Below, one piece after another: positions 1 to 7,604 of a DNA stretch of 64,000 nucleotides. Under the pieces are notes generated by a model. That model worked only from the letters and a program-made list of their open reading frames with translations. It had not been told where the DNA came from and did not search any database. The stretch lies in contig JAYRJE010000002.1 of assembly GCA_041906465.1 (NCBI GenBank), forward strand, positions 248,001-312,000. The letters run 5' to 3'. Each line of letters begins with the position of its first letter. Within the stretch, counting starts at the first letter, position 1. Origin of the DNA: Didemnitutus sp041906465. Lineage in GTDB: Bacteria; Verrucomicrobiota; Verrucomicrobiia; Opitutales; Opitutaceae. Position numbers and translations under genes: made by a program.

Positions 1-5
1 GGGTT

Positions 6-395
6 CTATGCCACCCGTCGCACAGATGTGCGCGTTGCCGAAACATTACGTTTCGGCACGCGGATCATTAGCACGCCATCACGCATCTCGGCACGGAGCG
101 CGTCGAAGTCGAAGCCGTGACCGAGGCGCAGCTTCAGCTCGTAGTCGCGCTGGGCGGCTTCGAGGTGGAGCGCGCGCCAGTTGGTGCGCACGACGTGCGG
201 TTTGCGCGCGACGATCACGAGGTCCGGCCCGCGCGTGGTGATGTCCACGTGGCTGGGATCGACGCCGGGAACGAAGACGTCGAGTTTCAGCGCCTGCGCG
301 AGCTCCGTGATCTCGTAACGAGGCTGACGGAAGTCCGCGACCGTGACGTTGTCGTCGGTCGAGGAGCGGCTGAGGGCTGGGATGATCGTATGCAT
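6..395 (-). CDS. Hsp20/alpha-crystallin family small heat-shock protein
   Basis: A 129-residue protein whose C-terminal two thirds match the alpha-crystallin fold of ATP-independent holdase chaperones: a hydrophobic strand with VPGVDPSHVDI and the family-typical ending DGVLMIRVPK near the C-terminus. The ATG at 395 was chosen because the frame upstream of it is low-complexity, Arg/Pro-rich and unrelated to the family. The leader before this ATG is pyrimidine-rich (TTCTTCCTTTCTC) and has no Shine-Dalgarno. A weak promoter-like pair (GTGAAA, 18 nt, CTATTT) lies just upstream on the minus strand. The N-terminal arm is short, so oligomer size cannot be predicted. It stands alone, divergent from the next gene. 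Confidence 0.85.
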   Translation of the reverse strand: MHTIIPALSRSSTDDNVTVADFRQPRYEITELAQALKLDVFVPGVDPSHVDITTRGPDLVIVARKPHVVRTNWRALHLEAAQRDYELKLRLGHGFDFDALRAEMRDGVLMIRVPKRNVSATRTSVRRVA

Positions 396-769
396 GAGAA
401 AGGAAGAAAAAATAGTGAGCGGGGCTCGTCGGTTTTCACCGGCGGGTCTCCTGGGTGGGGACGAGCGACCTTGGTTTGGTCTCGTCAGGCCAGGCAGCCC
501 GCGTCGGTAAGTTTGACCCAAATGGCGACGCACGGACGCTGCTGCAGCATTTGCTGCATGCCACGGCACGACGTCGCCTGCGTATGCGCAGTGCGGCGGG
601 CGTGCGGATGGACTTTAGCGGCGGGAGCCATTGAGTAAGTGATCTAGGACGATGCATAGACGCATCGGTTCAACAAGTGGTTTCTTGAGCCGGAACCGTG
701 CCAACACCCGCTATGACTCAAAGGCACAGCTGCCTTGCCCCCGGCGGAGGCGCGAGGCAGGGTGCGCGC
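396..769. other. Intergenic region between Hsp20 and MazG-like genes
   Basis: 374 bases without a convincing gene. It carries the divergent upstream regions of both neighbours. One small hairpin is visible at 721-736 (arms AAGGCA/TGCCTT, loop CAGC). Open frames here have arginine-rich, family-less translations and are rejected. Confidence 0.5.
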
Positions 770-1147
770 ATGACCAAACCGATGTGCGACGACCAGACCA
801 CGGTGAGCGAGTTGCGTGCGCGCGTGATGGCATTCGCGCGCGAGCGGGACTGGGTGCAGTTTCACTCGCCGAAGAATCTCAGCATGGCGCTCGCGGCAGA
901 GGCGGGCGAACTCATGGAGCACTTTCTCTGGAGCGAGTCGGGTGCGTCGCAGGCCGTGGTTGCCGACGCGAAGAAGCGCCAGAAAATCGCCGACGAACTC
1001 GCCGACGTGGTGATCTACGCGCTGGAGTTTGCGAACATCAGCCAGCTCGATCTCGCCGTGGCGATCGAGGCGAAACTCGCGCAGAACGCGGCGAAGTATC
1101 CGGTCGAGAAAGCGCGCGGGCGGGCGGACAAGTATACCGAGCTCTGA
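770..1147 (+). CDS. MazG-like nucleotide pyrophosphohydrolase
   Basis: A 125-residue all-helical protein of the MazG/RS21-C6 (dCTP pyrophosphatase-like) type, expected to hydrolyse non-canonical or excess (d)NTPs to monophosphate and pyrophosphate. Visible hallmarks are the paired acidic helices EAGELMEH and DELADVVIYAL, which supply the Mg-binding Glu/Asp set, and the conserved WVQFHSPKNLSMAL entry helix. The start at 770 follows a purine-rich AGGCAGGG at a suitable distance; an ATG at 782 is also possible. It sits alone between Hsp20 and the convergent DUF5069 gene. Substrate preference cannot be read from sequence. Confidence 0.85.
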   Translation: MTKPMCDDQTTVSELRARVMAFARERDWVQFHSPKNLSMALAAEAGELMEHFLWSESGASQAVVADAKKRQKIADELADVVIYALEFANISQLDLAVAIEAKLAQNAAKYPVEKARGRADKYTEL

Positions 1148-1193
1148 GTTTTCGATTTTGGATGGCGGAGGCCATCCGGAATCAAAAATTCCG

Positions 1194-1691
1194 TCACGGC
1201 CGTCCGCCGAACGTCACGTAGTCGTCGAGTTCGAGCCAGTCGAACCACGTGACGATGTCTTCGCGGTGGGCGGCGTTCTGGCGGTGGACTTCGTTGAAGA
1301 ATTCACGCGCGTCGGGCGAGCTGGGCGTCAGCTGCTCGAACCACCGCGACCACTCGGCGATCTCGCTCGGGCCGCGCCGCGTGTTGGCCTGCACGAAAGC
1401 CAGCAACTCGCTGTCGGTCTTGCCGGATTTTATTTCGGCGAACATCGCCTCGGGCGCGATGCCGGTGAAAGCCCAGAACCGTTTGTCCATCGGGCAATCG
1501 AAGTGAAAGTCGCCGTTCGTGCCGGCGATCACCGCGCGGGCCTTGTCGATCAAGCGTGGCAGATGCACGTAGCCGCCGAGGCGCGTGCGTGGACTGCGCG
1601 GCGGGTGGCGCGTGAGATCGGGGGCGCCCATCGAAATGGCGCCTTTCGCGGGGCCGGCGGGAGCGGTGTAGGCTTTGTGCAGATCGGACAT
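1194..1691 (-). CDS. DUF5069 domain protein
   Basis: A 165-residue soluble protein resembling DUF5069, a family of unknown function frequent in Verrucomicrobiota and Cyanobacteria. Supporting stretches are the N-terminal SPRTRLGGYVHLPRLIDKAR, the central CPMDKRFWAFTGI and the Trp-rich C-terminus (EWSRWFEQL, VTWFDWLELDD). The start at ATG 1691 is 2 bases after the stop of the FmdB-like gene, so the two are almost certainly one transcript. No catalytic motif is recognised. Upstream residues in the same frame (Arg-rich) are the neighbour's shadow and are excluded. Confidence 0.8.
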   Translation of the reverse strand: MSDLHKAYTAPAGPAKGAISMGAPDLTRHPPRSPRTRLGGYVHLPRLIDKARAVIAGTNGDFHFDCPMDKRFWAFTGIAPEAMFAEIKSGKTDSELLAFVQANTRRGPSEIAEWSRWFEQLTPSSPDAREFFNEVHRQNAAHREDIVTWFDWLELDDYVTFGGRP

Positions 1692-1693
1692 GG

Positions 1694-1945
1694 TCAGAAA
1701 ATCGGCGGAATGCGCGGACCGGCGTGGCAGGCGCAGCCGGGCGCGCACGGCGCGGGCGCCGGCGACGTAGTGTTTTTCTCACTCACGCCCATGAGGCCGT
1801 AGCCGCCGGAGATCACGCGGCGCACGCGCTGGCCGCTGGCCGGATCGCGCGTGAGCGGGGCGTCCTTCATGCTTTGCACGACTTCGAAGCGGCGCGGCGC
1901 CTCGCCGGGTTGATCGGGAATGGTTTCGTAAACGTAGGTGGCCAA
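1694..1945 (-). CDS. FmdB-like small regulatory protein lacking the zinc-ribbon cysteines
   Basis: An 83-residue protein that follows the FmdB/putative regulatory zinc-ribbon family closely: MATYVYE start, FEVVQSMKDAPLT in the middle, then RVRRVISGGYGLMG. In typical FmdB proteins the segment after the first strand and the segment before VRR each carry a CxxC pair; here they read DQPGEAP and DPASGQ, so all four zinc ligands are absent. Four Cys and a His appear instead at the C-terminus (CAPGCACH region). The start codon is TTG (1945), without a Shine-Dalgarno. It is co-directional with the DUF5069 gene 2 bp downstream. Function is unknown. Confidence 0.7.
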   Translation of the reverse strand: MATYVYETIPDQPGEAPRRFEVVQSMKDAPLTRDPASGQRVRRVISGGYGLMGVSEKNTTSPAPAPCAPGCACHAGPRIPPIF

Positions 1946-1950
1946 GCGGG

Positions 1951-2065
1951 AGGAAGGAGGGAGAGAGAGAGTGAAAGTGCGATGCGTCGGAAATCAAGTG
2001 CCTGGGCGTGCGCAGGGTTGCCGGACGGTTTTCTCCCTCTCACTTTCACTCTCCCTCTTTCCTCC
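1951..2065. repeat. Imperfect purine/pyrimidine inverted repeat in a divergent promoter region
   Basis: A GA-rich arm at 1951-1979 ends in AGTGAAAGTG. A CT-rich arm at 2041-2065 begins with CACTTTCACT. The two are complementary over about 21 of 25 positions, with a 61-nt spacer. The pair sits exactly between the start codons of two divergent genes, so each gene gets a pyrimidine-rich leader in its own reading direction. It could be a hairpin, a repeat remnant or a shared operator; nothing decides between them. Confidence 0.6.
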
Positions 2066-2066
2066 G

Positions 2067-2426
2067 ATGAAGGTTTCCGCTGCGCTCGAGAAATACTACG
2101 TGCTCCCGTGCTGTCTGCTGCTGTTGAATCTCGCCAACGAGGTCATCGCCTACAAGGCGCGGCTGATCGAGGACGGGCTGCTGCGCACGCTGTTCATCAT
2201 GGGCATGGTGTTGTTCGGGGCGTCGCTGGTGGCGTTCGCGATCGCGCCGGCGATCGTGTGGTGCGTGCAATCGCTCCGGCGCACGAGCCGCTCGGCCGGC
2301 GGCGGCGTGGGCGAGCTGCTGTTCCTCGTCGTGCTCGGTGGGCTGATTTTCTGGCTCTACTACCGCAATTATCTCATCGGCACCGAAGCGATCGTGCCGA
2401 CGGCGTGGCACAATCGTGCGGGTTAG
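2067..2426 (+). CDS. Small membrane protein of unknown function
   Basis: 119 residues with three hydrophobic segments (about residues 10-25, 40-65 and 85-100) separated by short charged loops, including an Arg/Ser/Gly-rich loop RRTSRSAGGG. No family is recognised. The ATG at 2067 was chosen because the upstream in-frame sequence is only translated repeat (alternating Ser-Leu). Its stop codon overlaps the stop of the convergent M48 gene by 4 bases (2423-2426), which supports both ends. Confidence 0.6.
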   Translation: MKVSAALEKYYVLPCCLLLLNLANEVIAYKARLIEDGLLRTLFIMGMVLFGASLVAFAIAPAIVWCVQSLRRTSRSAGGGVGELLFLVVLGGLIFWLYYRNYLIGTEAIVPTAWHNRAG

Positions 2427-4192
2427 TGACCTGCCTTCGGCGGCGGGGCGAAATGGATCGTCGCTTCACCGGCGGGCGGCTCCGTCGCCGCGGACGTGAT
2501 GCGAAAATCGATTTCCGTCTGGAGGGTGATGAGCAGCCGGGAGTCGCTATTCGGGGAGGCGGTAAATTTCCACCGACGCACGGCTTCCACGGCGGCGAGA
2601 TCGAAGTCGGTGTTCGTGGAGGATTTGGCACAGGCGCGCCGAACGCGGCCGGTGTTCTCGACTTGGAACTCGACCACCACGCGTCCGCTCGCTCGTGCCG
2701 CGAGCAGGTTCGCGGGAAATTCAGGGGTGCGTTGCTCGATCAATGTCGGCACTTGGAGCTTCGCCACGAGGTCTCGCACGGTGAGGTCGGAATTTGCCGC
2801 GGAGTTTGCCGGCGGTTCGGAGCTGTCTTCCGCCAGCGTGAAAGGCACGTCGATTTGCGCGCGTGTGTTGACGGGCTGTCCACGGCGCCGGCCGGGCGCG
2901 AAGCGCCACTGGGTGATGGCAGCGAGCACCGGCTCCTCGAATCCGGCGTGCGTCGAGCGGACGATGCGCGGTTCGTGCACGGTGCCGTCTTGGGCGACGA
3001 TGAATTCGACGGTGACGGAGCCCTCAACCTTCGCATTACGCAGTTCGATGGGATATTCTGGCAGCTCTTGTGTTAGCGCTCGCGGTGCAACGTCGACGTT
3101 TTCCATCGCAGTCACGTCATCGGTAGCCGCGGTTACGATTTTCTGCCCATTGGGCGCGGGGATTAGGCTGAGATAGCTGTTGGTCGGGTCGATCTTCCGA
3201 GCGCGGTCGTCGGTCGAGGGATGGGTGCTGAGATAGGAGTAGTCCACACCGGTGTCGGGGCGGGCCCGCTGGAGTTTCGTCAGAACCGCAGCCAGGTGCC
3301 GCGGGTCGATGCCGGCCTGCTTCAATGCGGCGACTGCATAAGCGTCCGCCTCCTCCTCAAACTCGCGCGAATACCCGCGCTGGAGCAGCAGCAGCGGCAG
3401 GCTCGCGGTGAAGCCGGTGAGCGTCGACAGGTCGCCGGTGACGGTGCTCACCACGAGGAGTGCGGCCGAGCTGCGAAACACCGTCTGGGCACCGTGGCGC
3501 AGCTGCCAGTGGGCGGTCTCGTGAGCGAGCACCGCGGCGAGCTCATCGTCCGTGGCGAGGTGGACGAGTTCGTCGGAAACGACGAGGATGCCACCGGGCA
3601 GCGCGAACGCGTTGGGGAAGTTGCCCATCGCGCGATATTCGAGGCGCGGGGCGATGGGGAGTTTTTGGGCGCGCACCAAACGGTCCATCTGCGTCGCGAC
3701 GCGCTGGCGTGCCGCGCGGTCGAGTTGCGACGGCCCCAGCATGCGAGAGAGCGTATTCAACGCCGCTTCGCCGGCCTGGCGTTCGATGTTGGCGGGCACC
3801 GCCTGCGCCGCGCGCCGTGCGGCCGCCGGCAAGCCGAAATAAACCAGCCCCGCCACCGACGCCACGAGGAGCACGGCGGCAATTGCGGCGACGCGCGAGC
3901 GGCTTTCCAGCCAGTCGATGAGGCGGTTGAGCCGCGCTTGTCCGCGCGAGGCGAGCAGCGCATCCACGGCGTCGTTGTCCGGCGTCGCAAGCGATACGCC
4001 GTCGGGCAGGTAAAGAAACCGTGGGACGCGAGCCAGGCGGTCGCTCGCGCGCACGCGGGCGAGGGGAATCGAGCACGGCGCCTCGAGGCCGTCGATGTGC
4101 AGGTTGGTCCCGTCGGCGCTCAGCGTGACGGGACGCGACGCGAGGCGGCGGCCATCGCACCATTCTGCCGCGAAAGGTTGGCTCGTGCTCAT
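2423..4192 (-). CDS. M48 metallopeptidase fused to two TonB C-terminal-like domains
   Basis: 589 residues in three parts. Residues 1-95 are a soluble N-terminal domain (DUF7092-like, starting AEWCDGRRL), followed by a membrane helix at about 100-122. Residues 150-360 form an M48 zinc peptidase with HETAH at 224-228 and the downstream EEEADAYA glutamate ligand near 279-282. Residues about 370-460 and 475-570 are two copies of the TonB C-terminal fold (VEGSVTVEFIVAQDGTV; SGRVVVEFQVENTGRV, each followed by WRFAPG or WKFTAS). M48 enzymes of this type do membrane protein quality control. TonB-like domains usually contact outer-membrane partners or act as a periplasmic module. It overlaps the DUF898 gene by an ATGA, so the two are translationally coupled. 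The fusion is unusual; its topology is an inference. Confidence 0.85.
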   Translation of the reverse strand: MSTSQPFAAEWCDGRRLASRPVTLSADGTNLHIDGLEAPCSIPLARVRASDRLARVPRFLYLPDGVSLATPDNDAVDALLASRGQARLNRLIDWLESRSRVAAIAAVLLVASVAGLVYFGLPAAARRAAQAVPANIERQAGEAALNTLSRMLGPSQLDRAARQRVATQMDRLVRAQKLPIAPRLEYRAMGNFPNAFALPGGILVVSDELVHLATDDELAAVLAHETAHWQLRHGAQTVFRSSAALLVVSTVTGDLSTLTGFTASLPLLLLQRGYSREFEEEADAYAVAALKQAGIDPRHLAAVLTKLQRARPDTGVDYSYLSTHPSTDDRARKIDPTNSYLSLIPAPNGQKIVTAATDDVTAMENVDVAPRALTQELPEYPIELRNAKVEGSVTVEFIVAQDGTVHEPRIVRSTHAGFEEPVLAAITQWRFAPGRRRGQPVNTRAQIDVPFTLAEDSSEPPANSAANSDLTVRDLVAKLQVPTLIEQRTPEFPANLLAARASGRVVVEFQVENTGRVRRACAKSSTNTDFDLAAVEAVRRWKFTASPNSDSRLLITLQTEIDFRITSAATEPPAGEATIHFAPPPKAGH

Positions 4193-5385
4193 AGGCCGAA
4201 GTCCATGCCGAAGAGTTCGCCGGCGCTCTCGCCGAGAGCGTTGCCTTCGTCGCGCCCGAGACGCTCGGTTTTTTCGAGCGGTCCGGCGGGCTGAAACTGC
4301 AGGTGAGCGAGCGCGTAGCGGACGCTGCGGATCTGCGCCCACGGATAAAGCAGGCCCACGGTGCCGACGATGGCGGCGAGGTTGACCAACTGGAGCTGGA
4401 GCCACGCGCCGGTTTTCAGCTCGGCGACGAAGCGGTGATCGTCGAGACGCGTGTGGTTCCAAACATGGTTGAAGAGCATCGCGTAGACGAGGTGCTTGGC
4501 CACGTAGAGCGCGAGACCGTAGCAGGCGAAGAACGGCAGCATTTCGAGGAACCCTGGGATTTTGCCCGGGTGAGCCACGGTGCGAGTGGCGAGGTAGACG
4601 CCACCGATGAAGATCACGATCGAGACGAGAGCGCCGGCCGAGAAATACGCCGCGTAGAACCGGCCGCGCGTCGCATCGAAACGGAAGAGGGCGTCGCCGA
4701 GCCGGTGATTCGTGATGATGAACGCGCGTTGGTCCCGCGCCCATGCCGGGTAGTAGATTCCGAGCGTGATCAGCACGAGGAAGAACTGGGCGAAATAGAG
4801 CGCCGCGGCGCCGAGATAGCCCTGATGAAAATAGAACCGCATGCCGCGATAGGCGGTGTTGTGCGCGTTGAAAGCCAGGGAGCGCACGACGATCCAGGGC
4901 AGCAGGATGACGCCAATCGCGAAGGCGATGATGCGCACCACCGGATACACCTGACCGAACAAGCCGTAGGCGGCGAAAAGGACGACCACGATGAGATTGC
5001 CGATCAGCAGCCGCCACGGGTTCGCGCGGTAGTCGAAGCGGTGCCCCATCAGCTCGGTGTTGCCGCGGAGATAGCGGCGCTTGCGCACCTTGGCCCACGC
5101 GGCGAACAGACCGAACGTCAGGAGCGTCAGCAGCGTGTTGACGATCCAGAGACGAAAATACTCCCGCTCGTCGCCGTGGAACAGAAACGCGTGTCGCACG
5201 GGCGGAGGCGGCGGAGCCGGTGGGGCTGGCGTGGCGGCGAGCGGTGGCGGCTCCGGCGCGGGTGTGACGTGGGTTTCGAGGACGGGCGCGGGCGTCTCCG
5301 CATTCGGCGAAGCAGATTCGGCCGCGGGTGGCGGCGGCGGACCTTCGGGTGCGGGCGCAGGAGGGACGAGCGAGTCGTCGGACAT
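4189..5385 (-). CDS. DUF898 (YjgN-like) polytopic membrane protein
   Basis: 398 residues. A Pro/Ala-rich cytoplasmic N-terminal tail (residues 1-75) precedes the DUF898 domain, which opens with FLFHGDEREYFRLWIVNTLL and continues as several helices with the repeated family motif of an aromatic-rich loop after each helix pair (TAYRGMRFYFHQG, HRLGDALFRFDATRG). YjgN-type proteins are uncharacterised inner-membrane proteins and often sit beside an M48 peptidase, as here: the downstream peptidase start overlaps this stop by 4 bp. The start at ATG 5385 was chosen because upstream residues are Arg-rich shadow sequence. Confidence 0.85.
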   Translation of the reverse strand: MSDDSLVPPAPAPEGPPPPPAAESASPNAETPAPVLETHVTPAPEPPPLAATPAPPAPPPPPVRHAFLFHGDEREYFRLWIVNTLLTLLTFGLFAAWAKVRKRRYLRGNTELMGHRFDYRANPWRLLIGNLIVVVLFAAYGLFGQVYPVVRIIAFAIGVILLPWIVVRSLAFNAHNTAYRGMRFYFHQGYLGAAALYFAQFFLVLITLGIYYPAWARDQRAFIITNHRLGDALFRFDATRGRFYAAYFSAGALVSIVIFIGGVYLATRTVAHPGKIPGFLEMLPFFACYGLALYVAKHLVYAMLFNHVWNHTRLDDHRFVAELKTGAWLQLQLVNLAAIVGTVGLLYPWAQIRSVRYALAHLQFQPAGPLEKTERLGRDEGNALGESAGELFGMDFGL

Positions 5386-5420
5386 GAATAGCGAGAGGAG
5401 GCGGCCCGGCGCCAAAATGC

Positions 5421-6341
5421 TCAGCTTGCCGAGGCGCCGGCAATCTCTTTCCAGCCGGCACGCAGCTCCTCGGCAGTTTTCCCGGCGGCGCGGAGGGCGC
5501 GTAGCGAGAGGGCGTCGTGGCGTTTGGCGAGCCGGACGCCGTGTTCGTCGGTGACGAGCGGACAATGGAAAAACGCCGGCGTGGGCGCGCCGAGCGCGCG
5601 GTAGAGAAGGAGTTGGCGGAAGGTCGACGTGATCAGGTCGGCGCCGCGCACGACTTCGGTGATGCGCATTGCGGCGTCATCGACCACGCACGCGAGCTGG
5701 TAGCTCGGCGTGCCGTCTTTGCGCCAGACGAGAAAGTCGGCGATTTCGCGTCCGGCCATGGCGTGTTGCGCACCGAAATGGCCGTCGGTGAAGGAAAGCG
5801 TCTCGCCGTCGGGCACGCGGAAGCGCCAGTTGACCCGCGCTTCGGCGAGGCTGCGGCGGGCGAGCGTCGCCATTTCGTTGCGCCGTTCGGGAGAAAGATT
5901 TTCGGGGCGACAAGTGCCGGGATAGTGCGGCTCGTCGCCGGCGGCGGGTGTGGCGTGAGTTTCGTGCGGGGCGCTGGCGGCGGCTTGCACGTCTTTGCGC
6001 GAACACGTGCACGGGTAGATCGCACCGGCGGCGCGCAGGTGCTCGAACGCGGCGACGTAGTGCGCGATCCGTTTGCTTTGGTCGTAGGGGGCGTGCGGTC
6101 CGCCGAGGTCGGGTCCTTCGCTCCAGCGGAAGCCGAACCACGCGAGGTCTTCGAGCATCGCGGCGACGAACTCCGGACGACAGCGGGCGGTGTCGAGATC
6201 GTCATTGCGCAGAATCAGATCGCCGCCGGCGGCGAGGGCACGTTGTTGGGCGATCCAGAACGTCCGCGCGTGGCCCAGATGCAGGTGGCCCGTGGGTGAA
6301 GGCGCGAGGCGGCCGCGGTAGTTGGCTTGGCTTTGAACCAC
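5421..6341 (-). CDS. gluQ: Glutamyl-Q tRNA(Asp) synthetase
   Basis: 306 residues matching the GluRS-like catalytic core without an anticodon-binding domain, the hallmark of the enzyme that puts glutamate on queuosine-34 of tRNA(Asp). Seen: RLAPSPTG and the HIGH-type HLGH (21-24), a zinc knuckle formed by CTC (about 111-113) with a downstream Tyr/Cys pair (YPGTC), and AKRHDA near 272-277 in the place of KMSKS. The only start available is GTG 6341, which lies inside a repeat arm (see 6336-6417). There is no ATG/TTG alternative before the conserved YRGRLAPSP. It is divergent from the LOG gene. Confidence 0.92.
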   Translation of the reverse strand: MVQSQANYRGRLAPSPTGHLHLGHARTFWIAQQRALAAGGDLILRNDDLDTARCRPEFVAAMLEDLAWFGFRWSEGPDLGGPHAPYDQSKRIAHYVAAFEHLRAAGAIYPCTCSRKDVQAAASAPHETHATPAAGDEPHYPGTCRPENLSPERRNEMATLARRSLAEARVNWRFRVPDGETLSFTDGHFGAQHAMAGREIADFLVWRKDGTPSYQLACVVDDAAMRITEVVRGADLITSTFRQLLLYRALGAPTPAFFHCPLVTDEHGVRLAKRHDALSLRALRAAGKTAEELRAGWKEIAGASAS

Positions 6342-6417
6342 GGGTTACACGGATGGCACGGATGGGCGCGGAGACCAGCGTGGAAAATAATCCGTGCAAT
6401 CCGTGGAATCCGTGGTT
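6336..6417. repeat. Paired inverted repeat, CCACGG/ACACGGAT family
   Basis: A 26-nt arm at 6336-6361 and one at 6392-6417 are inverted copies matching at 23 of 26 positions, with a 30-nt spacer. They carry the iterated CACGG-AT phrase seen in dispersed repeats of many large bacterial genomes. The left arm contains the GTG start codon of gluQ; the right arm ends 14 bp before the LOG-family ATG. It could form a hairpin in either leader. Confidence 0.8.
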
Positions 6418-6431
6418 TCAGAGAGAGACCC

Positions 6432-7010
6432 ATGAAGTCCCTGTGCGTCTACTGTTCCTCCAGCGACCGGCTCGAGCCGAAGTATTCCGCGGTGGCGGAG
6501 CAGGTGGGACGAGAAATCGCGCGGCGCGGGTGGGCGCTCGTTTACGGTGGCGGCAAGACGGGCCTGATGGGCTCGGTGGCGCGCGGCACCAAGGGTGCGG
6601 GCGGGCGCGTGATCGGCGTGATCCCGGAGTTCATGAAGGCGCGCGAACTCGAATTCACCGAGGCGGACGAACTCATTTCAGTGATCACGATGCGCGAGCG
6701 AAAGATGCTGATGGAGACGCGCGCCGATGCGTTCCTCGCGCTGCCGGGCGGCTGGGGCACGCTCGAGGAGCTGCTGGAAATCCTGACGCTCGCGCACCTC
6801 GAGGTGCTGCAGAAGCCGATCGTGATTTTCAACCAGGATGGCTATTACGACGACCTGTTGCGGCTGTTCGAGCGGATCGTCGCGGAGAAATTCATGCGCG
6901 AAACCATCCGCGGGAAATTCTCGGTCGCGAAGTCGGTGGAGGAGATTTTTCCGCTGATCGAGGGTTGGACGCACCAGCCGGGCGATGCGAAGTGGTATCA
7001 GACGCGTTGA
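6432..7010 (+). CDS. LOG family / TIGR00730 nucleoside 5'-monophosphate phosphoribohydrolase
   Basis: 192 residues with a complete LOG (lysine-decarboxylase-like) signature: N-terminal CVYCSSS, GGGKTGLMG at 40-47 and PGGWGTLEE at 105-113, preceded by the paired MRERK. The family cleaves the N-glycosidic bond of nucleoside monophosphates (cytokinin nucleotides in plants; in bacteria often AMP or a salvage role). The upstream in-frame residues come from the inverted repeat and are excluded. The NUDIX gene follows after 4 bp, suggesting a nucleotide clean-up transcript. Confidence 0.88.
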   Translation: MKSLCVYCSSSDRLEPKYSAVAEQVGREIARRGWALVYGGGKTGLMGSVARGTKGAGGRVIGVIPEFMKARELEFTEADELISVITMRERKMLMETRADAFLALPGGWGTLEELLEILTLAHLEVLQKPIVIFNQDGYYDDLLRLFERIVAEKFMRETIRGKFSVAKSVEEIFPLIEGWTHQPGDAKWYQTR

Positions 7011-7014
7011 GCCC

Positions 7015-7554
7015 ATGACGCTTGAGGACACCGTGGCGCTGCTGCGCCGGCACGAGGCGCTCGCGGAGGCGGGACGCGAGGCCGCGATGCTGGCGGAGTT
7101 TTTTCCGTTCGTCGCGGCGCATCCGGATTGTCTGTGGCGCACGTGTCTCGAGGGCCATCTCACGGCGTCGGCGTGGGTCGTCGACCCGGCGCGGACACGC
7201 GTGTTGCTGACTCACCATCGGAAACTGAATCTCTGGATTCAGCTCGGTGGTCACGCCGATGGCGAAGCGGATCTGCTCGCGGCGGCGTTGCGCGAGGTGA
7301 CGGAGGAGTCGGGACTCACGCGCGTGCGCGCCGTGTCGCCGGAGATTTTCGACGTGGATCGGCACCGTATCCCGGCGCGGAAGGCCGAGCCGGAGCATTG
7401 GCATTTCGATGTGCGCTTCCTGATCGAAGCGGATCCGGAAGAGCCGGTGGTCGTCAGCGACGAATCGCATGCGGTCGCGTGGGTCCCGCTCGGCGAGGTG
7501 ACGCGGCTCAATGCGGAGGAGTCGGTGGCGCGGATGGTGCGGAAGACGCGGTGA
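7015..7554 (+). CDS. NUDIX hydrolase
   Basis: 179 residues. The NUDIX helix is seen as GGHADGEADLL followed by ALREVTEESGL. The REVTEESG half is canonical, while the spacing to the upstream Gly/Glu is one residue off the strict consensus, as in the subfamily with an extended LGGHADG loop. The protein should hydrolyse a nucleoside-diphosphate-linked substrate; which one is unknown. It starts 4 bp after the LOG gene and lies in the same operon. The frame ends just before a palindromic repeat. Confidence 0.85.
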   Translation: MTLEDTVALLRRHEALAEAGREAAMLAEFFPFVAAHPDCLWRTCLEGHLTASAWVVDPARTRVLLTHHRKLNLWIQLGGHADGEADLLAAALREVTEESGLTRVRAVSPEIFDVDRHRIPARKAEPEHWHFDVRFLIEADPEEPVVVSDESHAVAWVPLGEVTRLNAEESVARMVRKTR

Positions 7555-7579
7555 GATTCTGGCTCTCGGCTGGGCGAGA

Positions 7580-7604
7580 GGCCGTTGGGGACAACGGCCC
7601 CTAC
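7580..7604. repeat. Short palindromic repeat ending CCCCTAC
   Basis: A hairpin with arms GGCCGTT (7580-7586) and AACGGCC (7593-7599) followed by CCTAC. The same design (palindrome then CCCTAC) recurs at 57980-58005. The complement of its final CTA is the TAG stop codon of the BatD/E gene, so the repeat supplies that stop. It separates two convergent operons and may also act as a terminator. Confidence 0.65.
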
